Source of the DNA: Cryobacterium luteum
Lineage (GTDB): Bacteria; Actinomycetota; Actinomycetes; Actinomycetales; Microbacteriaceae
Direction: 5' to 3'
NCBI RefSeq assembly: GCF_900110125.1
Contig: NZ_FOCN01000015.1
Span: 1-64,000 of the forward strand
Length of the DNA stretch: 64,000 bases
In this document: piece by piece, positions 8,477 to 16,856 of the stretch
How the letters are laid out: the number at the start of each line of letters is the position of its first letter
How positions within the stretch are numbered: the first letter of the stretch is position 1
Program-made: the position numbers and the translations under genes
The notes under the pieces: generated by a model
Seen by the model: only the letters and a program-made list of their open reading frames with translations
What the model was told of the DNA's origin: nothing
The model's database searches: none

Positions 8477-8764
8477 CTAGGTCCCCAATATTTCGTTGGC
8501 TAACTTGAGATCGACCTGCGAGAACGACGATTCAGCATCGCTGGCCATCGTTTGCACGGCGTCGATCGACTCGAGCAACCGTCCGCGCCGGGTCTTCCAA
8601 TTGTTCCAGAACTCGTCCAGGGCATCGAGAACGTCGTGCGCACTAATCGCACTCGCGGTTTCGGCGGCACTCTCGGGGACCTCCGAGAAGTCCGAGTGGA
8701 GGGTGCTGAGATTGGTGGCCAATCCTGCGATGACGCCCAGTGAGACGGAGATGCGCGTAGTCAT
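8477..8764 (-). CDS. WXG100-like small protein (ESAT-6 superfamily)
   Basis: A 95-residue all-helical protein without signal peptide, the usual length of ESX substrates. Two predicted helices flank a central turn, with aromatic residues around it (LDEFWNNWKTRRGRLLESI, about residues 49-67), although the exact W-x-G is missing. Proteins like this are secreted as helical hairpins by EccC/EssC-type ATPases, or form a heterodimer with the effector N-terminus. It directly precedes the 413-aa gene, the expected place for a dedicated secretion partner. ATG start with AGGGAG upstream. Confidence 0.75.
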   Translation of the reverse strand: MTTRISVSLGVIAGLATNLSTLHSDFSEVPESAAETASAISAHDVLDALDEFWNNWKTRRGRLLESIDAVQTMASDAESSFSQVDLKLANEILGT

Positions 8765-8817
8765 GCCGGTTTCTCCCTACCGCAGCGCCACGCGAATGAC
8801 CCTGGCTATCAAGTTGC

Positions 8818-9114
8818 TCAGCCCTTCAGTGCGTTGGCGAGCTCGGTGTCGGTGGAGCCCAAGGCTTCGGCGGTCTTCTCGAGAAACGTTGCAAGGCCGT
8901 CAATGGCCTGGATCGTTTCGGTCGCGCTCTTGTTATAGCTCGTGTACGTCTCCTCAAAGGCAACGGAAGACTTTTCAGTGACGAATCCATCACTCACCAG
9001 GCCTTCGATGTGACTCTTGAGCTTGCCGAGGACGCCCTCGGCCTCTTTCTGCCCGTCACGTAAAACCTTGGCGCCGGTTGCGAGATCCTCATAGCTAACC
9101 TTGATGCTGCCCAT
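8818..9114 (-). CDS. WXG100-like small protein, first gene of the T7SS-like minus operon
   Basis: A 98-residue helical-hairpin protein (GSIKVSYEDLATGAKVLRDG ... LATFLEKTAEALGSTDTELANAL). The central turn has DGF in place of W-x-G, so it is a divergent ESAT-6/CFP-10 family member. Length, position beside an EccC-type ATPase and the second WXG100-like gene 53 bases downstream support the call. ATG start with GGGGAG about eight bases upstream. It heads the minus-strand operon, which shares the intergenic region 9115-9258 with the divergent membrane protein and ATPase genes. Confidence 0.8.
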   Translation of the reverse strand: MGSIKVSYEDLATGAKVLRDGQKEAEGVLGKLKSHIEGLVSDGFVTEKSSVAFEETYTSYNKSATETIQAIDGLATFLEKTAEALGSTDTELANALKG

Positions 9115-9223
9115 CGTGCACTCCCCTTGTTCGAAATCTCAGTGTTGGTTCCACGGAGGCGAACGTCGCCCACCCCGCGGTTCCTATCAAAGATAGCCGA
9201 CACCGAACCCCACAATGGGTGAC

Positions 9224-9252
9224 TTAGGCTCGTCAAGACGGTTTCATACGAT
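9224..9252 (+). promoter_or_regulatory. Probable promoter of the T7SS-like plus operon
   Basis: TTAGGC (9224-9229) and TACGAT (9247-9252) with 17-base spacing fit a sigma-70-type promoter. The expected start point falls near 9259, the first base of a GTG codon of the next gene, so the message could be leaderless. A short dyad CTATC-AAA-GATAG at 9184-9196 in the same intergenic region could be a regulator site for both divergent operons. Confidence 0.4.
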
Positions 9253-9258
9253 CTGGGG

Positions 9259-9843
9259 GTGGACATGCGCGCAAAACAGAAGGCACCGGGGTTCAGCAAA
9301 CCGAAGTCGCTGTGGTCGCACATTGGCAACGGGATCATCATCGTCGGTCTGCTCGGCTGCGCAGCCTATTTCATGTACGCGGGAGCAACCGGAGTTGCTT
9401 TCGACCTGCGCCGCAGCAACCTGACGGGGGCCATGGAGCATAGCGCGGCCGCTTCGTCGGGGAAAGTACCGTTCATCGCTAATCAACTTCTGTGGTTTCC
9501 GGTCGCCCTGGCTTTTCTGAACATTTTCGCTCTGAGGTATCTCAGTCGTTCCGATCGGCAGTTCTGGGTCATTTTCAAGTCGGGTGCAGCGAGCATGGTG
9601 GCGTTGTGCTGCGTCGGCCTCGGTGTGGAAATAGTTTGGGTCGCCAGCGGTGTTCCGTTCTCAAACTATTCGGGCATCTCGTCGAGCTGGACCGATCCGG
9701 CAAGCTACTTCTGGTCAATCGTTGCCTTCAGCGTCTGCCTGCTGACCGCTGTCGGGGTCGCCGCAGTCGGGGTATTCGCGGCGCGATTACAACGTCGAAT
9801 TGTGAAGCCCGGGAGCTCCGGAAGGTCGCGCAAACCTGCCTGA
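9259..9843 (+). CDS. Four-helix membrane protein beside the EssC/EccC-type ATPase
   Basis: A 194-residue protein with four clear transmembrane helices (about 22-48, 78-96, 106-128 and 150-175) and basic ends (MRAKQKAPGFSKPKS; RRIVKPGSSGRSRKPA), suggesting cytoplasmic N- and C-termini. No known family is recognised. It ends 74 bases before the ATPase gene on the same strand and probably shares its transcript, so it is a candidate membrane component of the secretion machine. The start is GTG 9259 or ATG 9265; the promoter placement favours GTG as a leaderless start, while GGGGG just upstream could serve the ATG. Confidence 0.7.
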   Translation: MDMRAKQKAPGFSKPKSLWSHIGNGIIIVGLLGCAAYFMYAGATGVAFDLRRSNLTGAMEHSAAASSGKVPFIANQLLWFPVALAFLNIFALRYLSRSDRQFWVIFKSGAASMVALCCVGLGVEIVWVASGVPFSNYSGISSSWTDPASYFWSIVAFSVCLLTAVGVAAVGVFAARLQRRIVKPGSSGRSRKPA

Positions 9844-9917
9844 GATGCTGGCCCAGCCAATGGCGCAGCGTGCCACCGCATACTCTGGATCTGCACTCAT
9901 CCGTTTGGGGGATCAAC

Positions 9918-12900
9918 GTGAAACTCGCCGTCACCGTCACGCATTCTGCGTCCGAGCGCAGTTCCGACCTGGTATTCGAGGTTGAAGCAGCGACGCTCAT
10001 CGGTGAGGTTGTGCGCCACGCCGGCAAACTCTTTGAACTACCTGACGACGAGCTAACGGTAGCGTTTCTCGACACCGTTCCGGTCGACCTGTTGGATGAA
10101 ATCGGTTCTGGCCCCCTCCTCGACGGTGCTGAACTCATGATAGGAACCCCCCGTGCGTACTCCGCTCGCCCCTTCGAGCATCAATCCAGTCTGCGGATCG
10201 TCAGTGGTATCGGCGCCGGTACGGTGTTCTACCTGTCACCGGGCATCGGCGTCATCGGCACAGATTCGCGCTGCACACTGCGCGTTGGAGATCCCGATGT
10301 CGCTCCCTTCGCCGCTTGGGTATCGACGGATGCCTCCGGTCGCGTTGAAATCACTCCGTCCAGAGACGCTCCCCTCTTCATCTCCGGCCTGGCCGTGGCC
10401 GCAGCCACCGGAGTAGACCCGAATACCGAGATCCGCATCGGCAACACCTTGTTTGAGTTCGCTGTTCCTCAAGGCTCGGATGCCGCTATCACCCGTTCCG
10501 ACGAGCTGCCCCGGCTCGACTACACCCGACCCCCTCGGTTGCTGCCGCCGGAACGACCGAGCGTATTCAAGCTTCCTACCCCGCCGAAGGAATCTGCTCG
10601 GCGACCGCTGCCGCTGATCACGGCCCTCGCGCCAATCGTGGTCGCAGTCCTGATGGCCGTTCTCTTCAAGCAGGTGAGTTTTCTCGCCTTCGCGGTGCTC
10701 TCTCCCATCATGATGATTGCCACGTACACGAGCGATCGACGCAATGGTCGAGTGTCATTCCGCAAGCAGCGGGAGGACTACGTCATTCTCAAAGGAAGGA
10801 TCGAAGCCGACGCTGATGCCGCGCTCGTGCGCGAACGCATCGAACGGCGCAGGGAGGCACCAGATGCCGCAACCCTGCTCGAAATTGCCGTCGGTCTGCG
10901 GTCACGCCTGTGGGAGCGCCGCCGAACCGACGATGACTACCTGAATGTGCGCATCGGAACGGCCGACCTTCCGTCCGAGGTGATCCTAGAAGATCCGGAA
11001 GAGTTGGAACACCGCCGCGGTGTCACGCGGATTGCCACGGAAGTACCCGTCGTCCTCGATCTTGCCGCGAGAGGGGTTGTGGGAATTGCCGGTACGAACC
11101 CGGCCGCTCAGAACCTGGCGGGCTGGTTCGTCGGGCAGATAGCTGTACTGCAAACACCGCGCGACACCTCGATTTATGTTCTGACCGATTCACACTCGGT
11201 GCAAAATTGGTCGTGGTTGCGCTGGCTTCCCCATGCGCGTCCGGCGGTCGGTCAGGACGCAGCGGTAATGATCGGGAACGATGCCGAGACCCTTGGCCGT
11301 CGCGTGGCGGAACTTGGCCAGATTGTGGAAGCCCGGCTGCGGGCATCCGTTGGCACTCGTGGACGCGTCTGGGCCGACCCGGATATTGTCGTCATTATCG
11401 ACGGCGCGCGCCGCTTGCGAGCCTTACCCGGGCTGATTCGTATTCTGAAAGACGGGCCGGGCGTCGGCGTGTACGCCGTCTGCATCGACGTCGATCGACG
11501 ACTCCTTCCCGAAGAGTGCACGGCCGTCATTGTGATGGGGCCGACCAGCGTTGACCTGTTTCAGCAGCGGGCCGAAGATGTCATCAATGCTCGCACCGAT
11601 GTGCTCCCTGAGGCCTGGTTCGCTCAGGTAGCCCGTGCTCTCTCCCCCATCGTCGACATCAACGACGAAACGGCATCCGGAGCACTGCCTGGGTCGAGCC
11701 GGCTGCTCGACGTGTTGCAGCTCGACCCCCCAACCGAGAACGCAATTGTTGCGAAGTGGCGTATGGGCGGTCGCACCACGGAGGTGGTCGTCGGCGAGAG
11801 TCTCGATGGCGCTTTCAGCTTCGATTTGCGGCGCGACGGGCCTCACGGCCTCGTCGCCGGCACGACCGGATCGGGTAAATCCGAGCTGTTGCAGACTATT
11901 GTCGCCTCACTCGCTCAGGCGAACAGACCAGACTCCATGACTTTTGTACTCATCGACTACAAGGGCGGGGCAGCGTTCAAGGACTGCGTCGACTTACCGC
12001 ACACGGTTGGCATGGTCACCGACTTGGACACCCATCTGGTCGAGCGCGCCTTGGAATCACTCGGGGCCGAACTGCGCCGACGTGAACATCTGCTCGCTGT
12101 TGCCGGAGCCAAAGACATCGAAGACTACACCGAGCTGTCCGACGCCGACCCGGCGATCCAATCGTTTCCCCGGCTGCTGATTGTCATCGATGAGTTCGCG
12201 TCGCTGGCACGTGAACTGCCCGACTTCGTCAGCGGCTTGGTGAATGTCGCCCAGCGTGGTCGGTCATTGGGGATCCATCTCATTCTGGCGACTCAACGCC
12301 CCAGCGGAGTGATTTCTCCCGAAATCCGCGCGAACACGAATCTGCGTATCGCCTTGCGAGTGACGGACGCCGCGGAAAGTGCCGACGTCATAGATGCGCC
12401 CGACTCGGCACAGATCTCAAAGAACACTCCGGGTCGGGGATATATTCGCCTCGGAGCATCAGCGTTGTTGCCGTTTCAGTCCGGACGTGTTGGTGGTAAG
12501 CGACGCAGTGCCAGTGCAGCCCCCAGTCGCGCCCTATGGAGCAATGAAACTCGCTGGGAGGACCTCGGACGTGCGGCAGCGGAACCGCCAAAAATCGAAC
12601 GGAACACCGAGAAAGAAACGGATCTGCAAGCACTCGTACAGGCGATCTGCCGGGCTAGTGAGAACATGGCTATTCCGCCGCAGCACAGGCCCTGGCTTCC
12701 GGCCCTCACGACGTCCATCGTGCTCGATGACATCAACGAATTCGCCCTGGACGACAGCCACGACACCGGCTGGTCGATCAGCCCGATTCCTTACGGTCTG
12801 CAGGACCTGCCGGCACTCCAGCAGCAGGGCACCGCGTTCTTCGACCTCGATTCTGCCGGGCACCTGTTCATCGCGGGGGCGCCGCGAAGCGGACGCTCGC

Positions 12901-14291
12901 AGGTACTTCGCAGCATCGCCGGCGCCATCGCTCGCAACACGTCGGCCGCCGACGTACACCTGTATGCCCTCGATTGCGGTAACGGTGCGCTCATTCCCCT
13001 CGGCGATATGATGCACACCGGCGCCGTCGTCATGCGCACTCAAACCGAACGCGCGCAACGCCTCCTCGCCAAGCTCGTCCTGGAGACCCACCGACGTCAG
13101 GAAATCCTCGCCAACGACGGATTCGCTGGGATCACTGAGCAGCGCCAGAACGTGGTGGCGGGCAGCCGACTCCCGCATATCGTCCTGCTGATCGACCGCT
13201 GGGAAGGATTCCTCGGCAGCCTCGGCGAGCTCGACGGTGGGGCCTTGGTTGATCAGGTGACCATGCTCTTACGCGAAGGTGCGAGCCTCGGGGTCCACGT
13301 CATCATTGCGGGTGACCGACAGCTGCTCTCGAGCCGCATCGGAACGCTCGTCGAAGACAAGCTGGTCTTGCGACTGTCTGACCGCGGGGACTACAGCTAC
13401 GCCGGTCTGAACGCCAAGAAATTGCCTGATGTCATTGGTGAGGGTCGCGGCTTCGTCGCGGAAAGTGCGATCGAAACTCAAGTAGCACTCCTCACCGCAG
13501 ATTCCACTGGTCAGGCGCAGTCCGCCGCGTTAGTCGAACTCGGCCGAATGACTTCAGCGAGGGATGCCTGGGTGCCGCGATCACGCCGTCCGTTCCACCT
13601 CGACGTGCTGCCGAGCACGATCACATTCGCCGAGGCCTGGGAGCTGCGCGCTCCGGAGCGCACTGGACTCTGGGCAATGGTCGGGGTGGGTGGCGACGAC
13701 TTGCTGGCGGTAGGCCCGACCCTCGATGACGGCATGGGTGCCTTCATCGTGGCAGGAGCGCCTAAATCGGGCAAGAGTACTGTCCTCGTGACGATGGTGC
13801 GCTCCCTGCTTGCTCAGGGTGCCGAGGTTGTGTTACTAGCTCCCCGGCTCTCGCCCCTGCGTGATCTGGCGGGAACACCGGGCGTGCTGGCCTTGATCAC
13901 CGACGCTGAGGTCACCGCCGACACTCTTGAAAATTTGTTCCCGGTCGGCCGCCCGCGGCGGGTGCTCGTGATCGACGACGGCGAGCTTGTTCGTGACACC
14001 GCTGCCAAGTCGTGGTATTTGCAGTTCGTGAAGTCGTGTGCTGACCATGGGCAGGCGATCATCCTGGGCGGCGGAATCGGCGAGGTAGCCTCCGGAATTA
14101 CCGGTTGGCAGATAGAGATGAAACGCGGCCGCAGAGGTGCCCTGCTGAGTCCGCAAGCCACGGGCGACGGAGAACTCATCGGAACGCGTCTTCCACGCAG
14201 CTCCGTTGGCGGTCCGGTTCACCTCGGCCGCACCATCCTCAACCTAACGACGGGCGGCGACCTCCTAAACGTGCAGGTGCCCGTGGGATGA
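9918..14291 (+). CDS. EssC/EccC-type FtsK/SpoIIIE ATPase of a type VII secretion-like system
   Basis: A 1457-residue membrane ATPase that would power export of WXG100 substrates. In order: a ubiquitin-like/YukD-like segment (1-78), an FHA-like domain (about 90-185; LRIVSGIGAGTVFYLSPGIGVIG), two transmembrane helices (about 231-270), then three FtsK-type ATPase domains. Domain 1 has a full Walker A (GTTGSGKS, about 648) and Walker B with catalytic Glu (LLIVIDEFASL, about 751). Domain 2 is degenerate: APRSGRS replaces the Walker Lys by Arg (about 987) and LLIDRW lacks the catalytic acid. Domain 3 has Walker A GAPKSGKS (about 1280) and VLVIDDGE. The GTG at 9918 was chosen because GGGGGA precedes it and the ubiquitin-like domain starts there. 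FHA plus three ATPase domains in one chain resembles Firmicutes EssC more than split mycobacterial EccCa/EccCb. Confidence 0.88.
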   Translation: MKLAVTVTHSASERSSDLVFEVEAATLIGEVVRHAGKLFELPDDELTVAFLDTVPVDLLDEIGSGPLLDGAELMIGTPRAYSARPFEHQSSLRIVSGIGAGTVFYLSPGIGVIGTDSRCTLRVGDPDVAPFAAWVSTDASGRVEITPSRDAPLFISGLAVAAATGVDPNTEIRIGNTLFEFAVPQGSDAAITRSDELPRLDYTRPPRLLPPERPSVFKLPTPPKESARRPLPLITALAPIVVAVLMAVLFKQVSFLAFAVLSPIMMIATYTSDRRNGRVSFRKQREDYVILKGRIEADADAALVRERIERRREAPDAATLLEIAVGLRSRLWERRRTDDDYLNVRIGTADLPSEVILEDPEELEHRRGVTRIATEVPVVLDLAARGVVGIAGTNPAAQNLAGWFVGQIAVLQTPRDTSIYVLTDSHSVQNWSWLRWLPHARPAVGQDAAVMIGNDAETLGRRVAELGQIVEARLRASVGTRGRVWADPDIVVIIDGARRLRALPGLIRILKDGPGVGVYAVCIDVDRRLLPEECTAVIVMGPTSVDLFQQRAEDVINARTDVLPEAWFAQVARALSPIVDINDETASGALPGSSRLLDVLQLDPPTENAIVAKWRMGGRTTEVVVGESLDGAFSFDLRRDGPHGLVAGTTGSGKSELLQTIVASLAQANRPDSMTFVLIDYKGGAAFKDCVDLPHTVGMVTDLDTHLVERALESLGAELRRREHLLAVAGAKDIEDYTELSDADPAIQSFPRLLIVIDEFASLARELPDFVSGLVNVAQRGRSLGIHLILATQRPSGVISPEIRANTNLRIALRVTDAAESADVIDAPDSAQISKNTPGRGYIRLGASALLPFQSGRVGGKRRSASAAPSRALWSNETRWEDLGRAAAEPPKIERNTEKETDLQALVQAICRASENMAIPPQHRPWLPALTTSIVLDDINEFALDDSHDTGWSISPIPYGLQDLPALQQQGTAFFDLDSAGHLFIAGAPRSGRSQVLRSIAGAIARNTSAADVHLYALDCGNGALIPLGDMMHTGAVVMRTQTERAQRLLAKLVLETHRRQEILANDGFAGITEQRQNVVAGSRLPHIVLLIDRWEGFLGSLGELDGGALVDQVTMLLREGASLGVHVIIAGDRQLLSSRIGTLVEDKLVLRLSDRGDYSYAGLNAKKLPDVIGEGRGFVAESAIETQVALLTADSTGQAQSAALVELGRMTSARDAWVPRSRRPFHLDVLPSTITFAEAWELRAPERTGLWAMVGVGGDDLLAVGPTLDDGMGAFIVAGAPKSGKSTVLVTMVRSLLAQGAEVVLLAPRLSPLRDLAGTPGVLALITDAEVTADTLENLFPVGRPRRVLVIDDGELVRDTAAKSWYLQFVKSCADHGQAIILGGGIGEVASGITGWQIEMKRGRRGALLSPQATGDGELIGTRLPRSSVGGPVHLGRTILNLTTGGDLLNVQVPVG

Positions 14292-14303
14292 CAGCATTAC
14301 CGG

Positions 14304-14726
14304 CTACTCGGCCGCGGGCCGCTGGCGGTTCTGCTTCGTGGCCGAGCGCTGTTGCTTGACGGCGAGGTGCCGGCGGGCCGAACCCCGGGTCGGTTTGGTC
14401 GCGCGGCGCGCGGCCGGTTCCGCCGCCAGCCCTGCAATCACCAGGTCGGCGAGCTTGCGCAGGGCAATCTCGCGATTGCGCAACTGGGACCGCTGCTCGC
14501 TCGCGGCGATCGTGACCACGCCGGAAACGAGACGGTGACCGAGTCGGGTGAGCAGCAGCATCCGCGCATCGTCGGCGAGCACCGCGGAGTCGGCGACGTT
14601 CCAGGACAGTTCGACGCGGCTGTCGGAGGTGTTCACGTGCTGGCCGCCGGGCCCGGACGATCGGGAGAACCGCCAGCCGAGTTCGCGGCCTGGAATGGTA
14701 AGCGCCGGTGACACCTCAAGATCCAT
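14304..14726 (-). CDS. arfB: Ribosome-rescue peptidyl-tRNA hydrolase, ArfB (YaeJ) family
   Basis: A 140-residue class I release-factor-like protein lacking codon-recognition domains. The catalytic GGQ is in SSGPGGQHVNTSDSRVEL (GGQ at 27-29) and the basic C-terminal tail (RGSARRHLAVKQQRSATKQNRQR) is the segment that enters the empty mRNA channel of stalled ribosomes. It hydrolyses peptidyl-tRNA on non-stop complexes. ATG start; convergent with the ATPase gene, with 12 bases between the stops. Confidence 0.9.
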   Translation of the reverse strand: MDLEVSPALTIPGRELGWRFSRSSGPGGQHVNTSDSRVELSWNVADSAVLADDARMLLLTRLGHRLVSGVVTIAASEQRSQLRNREIALRKLADLVIAGLAAEPAARRATKPTRGSARRHLAVKQQRSATKQNRQRPAAE

Positions 14727-14762
14727 GCCTCCAGCGTGGCACAGTATCTGCGTTTGTCGCAG

Positions 14763-15524
14763 CTAGAACAGCGGCCAAGGCACCGCGGGCATGTCGCCGC
14801 TCGGGGCCGGGAATCGTGCAGCCGTGTGCAATCGGCTGCAACGCTCGGCGAGCGCGGCGACTTCGTCGGCGCTGAGGAGGCCAGCGAGGCTGTCACCGAG
14901 GGCACCGCTCAACTCGGCGCTGACGCGGTCGACGCCATCGAGCTCGTCGGTGCTGAGCGGGTCGCCGAGCCACCCCCACAGCACGGTGCGCAGCTTGTGT
15001 TCAGCGTGAAAGGTGAGTCCGTGGTCGACGCCGTGCCGATGACCGTCGGGCATCGGCAGAATGTGGTCTCCCTTGCGATCGGCGTTGTTCACGACAATGT
15101 CGAACACAGCCATGCGTCGAAGCGGGGCCGTGTCTTCGTGGATGAGGCTGACCATCCGTTCGTTCTCGTCTCGCCCATCGAAAACGTGGCGCCATCCAGA
15201 CCCTGGCACGGCCTCGGCCGCCACGATGTCGACGGCGGTCTGGGCCGGGTCGGCATCCTGCCAGAGCTGCACCATTCCCGGGCCCATCGGGCCGCCCCGC
15301 AGCCAGGTGCGCGGCACCACATTCCAGCCGAACACCTGTGAGACGAGGTAGGCGGCCACCTCGCGGTTCGCCAGACCGGCGAAGTCCCAGAGCGGATGCT
15401 CCCCCGCAACCGGCTTGTAGACGACCGCCACCCCGTCGATGCTGGCGAGAAATGTCGCGTTCGATGCCGTGTTGATGCGGCCCGTGAGCCGCAGCTCGCC
15501 GTGCTGCAGGTCGGGCTCGGACAT
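14763..15524 (-). CDS. SCO1664-family protein (PI3/4-kinase-like fold)
   Basis: A 253-residue protein of the actinobacterial SCO1664 family, distantly related to phosphatidylinositol kinases. Motifs: GVAVVYKPVAGEHPLWDF (ATP-lysine region, about residues 29-46), REVAAYLVSQVFGW, then the catalytic/metal part VFDIVVNNADRKGDHILPM and HGVDHGLTFH. Its biochemical role is unknown. The ATG at 15524 shares one base with the stop of DUF3090 (TGATG), so the two are coupled; an extension upstream (MPPVRLSSG...) would overlap DUF3090 and was rejected. Part of the conserved trio phosphatase-DUF3090-SCO1664; mshC often follows this trio in other actinobacteria, but here arfB does. Confidence 0.85.
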   Translation of the reverse strand: MSEPDLQHGELRLTGRINTASNATFLASIDGVAVVYKPVAGEHPLWDFAGLANREVAAYLVSQVFGWNVVPRTWLRGGPMGPGMVQLWQDADPAQTAVDIVAAEAVPGSGWRHVFDGRDENERMVSLIHEDTAPLRRMAVFDIVVNNADRKGDHILPMPDGHRHGVDHGLTFHAEHKLRTVLWGWLGDPLSTDELDGVDRVSAELSGALGDSLAGLLSADEVAALAERCSRLHTAARFPAPSGDMPAVPWPLF

Positions 15525-16087
15525 CAGACCTCGGGCAGGGTGCAGGTGTGTCCGTCGGCGTCCACTGGATAGCCGCACAGGGGGCACATGGGCCGCCCTG
15601 CTCCCACGACCTCGCGGGTGCGCTTCGCGAAGGCGCGCGCGGTGCCGACGGGTATGCGCACCAACAGCATTTGCGCGATCTCCACCGAATCGGGCGAATC
15701 GTCGTCGTTTTGGTCTTCCTCCTCGTCTTCGCCGTCGATGAGCGGGTAGGCCTCGATCACGACCTGCACCGTCGAGGGATCCCAGCCGAGGCTGAGGGCA
15801 CCGGTGCGAAATTCTTCTGCGACGGGCTGATCGAGGGGGTCGTTGTCGACCAGCTCGACCGGTGTCGTCGTGGGAATGCTGAACGGATTGCCTTCGAAGG
15901 TGATCAGCTGGTCGAGAATCTCATCAATTTTCTCGGCGAGCAGCGCCGACTGCTGTTTCTCCAGCGCGATGCTCACGATCCGGGTGCCGGTGCGCACCTG
16001 CAGATAGAACGTGCGCGATCCGGGCAGTCCGACCGTGCCGACGACGACCCGGTCGGGCCAGTCGAATTCATGAACGATTGTGGGCAT
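15524..16087 (-). CDS. DUF3090 family protein
   Basis: A 187-residue soluble protein matching the actinobacterial DUF3090 family: start MPTIVHEFDWPDRVVVGTVG, the LEKQQ-x-ALLAEKIDEIL helix, and a short C-terminal zinc-knuckle-like end CPLCGYPVDADGHTC. An acidic insert (GEDEEEDQNDDD) lies at about 118-130. Function unknown. It always travels with the phosphatase and SCO1664 genes; here it is 18 bases after the former and overlaps the latter by one base. Confidence 0.88.
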   Translation of the reverse strand: MPTIVHEFDWPDRVVVGTVGLPGSRTFYLQVRTGTRIVSIALEKQQSALLAEKIDEILDQLITFEGNPFSIPTTTPVELVDNDPLDQPVAEEFRTGALSLGWDPSTVQVVIEAYPLIDGEDEEEDQNDDDSPDSVEIAQMLLVRIPVGTARAFAKRTREVVGAGRPMCPLCGYPVDADGHTCTLPEV

Positions 16088-16105
16088 ACAAATACTCTAA
16101 GCGCG

Positions 16106-16804
16106 TCAGGTGCGCGGAGCCTGAGGCCCGGCCCCGCCGCCGACCGGTGCGTCAGCCGAATGGATGCCGGTCGCCAGCCACGACAGGTCGCCGGCATCGG
16201 TGTTGGTGGCGTGAACGCTTGGCCGCCCCACGCCGTACCGCACGATTGAAACGGATGCCGGCCCCACGTTGATGCGCTGGAACAGGTCAAGGTGCATACC
16301 GAGCGCGTCGGCCAGTATTGACTTGATGATGTCGCCGTGGCTCACCGCCACCCAGACTGCGTCGGGCCCGTGCTCGGCTTCGAAGACAGCGTCGTGGCGT
16401 CGAATAGCGGCCACCGAACGCGCCTGCATGGCGGCCATCGATTCGCCGCCCGGAAAGACTACGGCTGAGGGCTGCGTCTGCACGACCGACCAGAGGTTCT
16501 CGGTGGCGAGGTCGCTCAGGCTGCGGCCCTGCCACTGGCCGTAGTCGCACTCGGTTAGTTCCTCATCGAACGGCGTCACTGGGGAGCCGGTCTGACGGTC
16601 GATAATTAGTTGCGCCGTTTGCCGGCAGCGCTCCAGGGGGCTTGAGACCACGCCCACCAGCGGCACGGCCGCGAGCCGTTGCCCGGTCAGTGCCGCCTGC
16701 TCCCGCCCGAGCTGGTCGAGGCTGACTCCAACGGTTCGTCCGGCCAGCACTCCGGTGGCGTTTGCGGTGGTGCGGCCGTGCCGCACGAGAATAACTGTGG
16801 CCAT
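16106..16804 (-). CDS. Histidine phosphatase family protein (MSMEG_4193-like)
   Basis: A 232-residue phosphoglycerate-mutase-fold protein. Catalytic motif VILVRHGRTTAN (His9 would form the phospho-enzyme), second Arg in SSPLERCRQTA, acid in ELTECDYGQWQG and second His in VAVSHGDIIKS. Substrate unknown; genes of this type head the conserved DUF3090/SCO1664 cluster, as here. ATG start. Confidence 0.88.
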   Translation of the reverse strand: MATVILVRHGRTTANATGVLAGRTVGVSLDQLGREQAALTGQRLAAVPLVGVVSSPLERCRQTAQLIIDRQTGSPVTPFDEELTECDYGQWQGRSLSDLATENLWSVVQTQPSAVVFPGGESMAAMQARSVAAIRRHDAVFEAEHGPDAVWVAVSHGDIIKSILADALGMHLDLFQRINVGPASVSIVRYGVGRPSVHATNTDAGDLSWLATGIHSADAPVGGGAGPQAPRT

Positions 16805-16856
16805 GTGCCCAGCCTAGACATCCGCTCACCGGTTTGATCGCGGGTCAGGCCACTAT

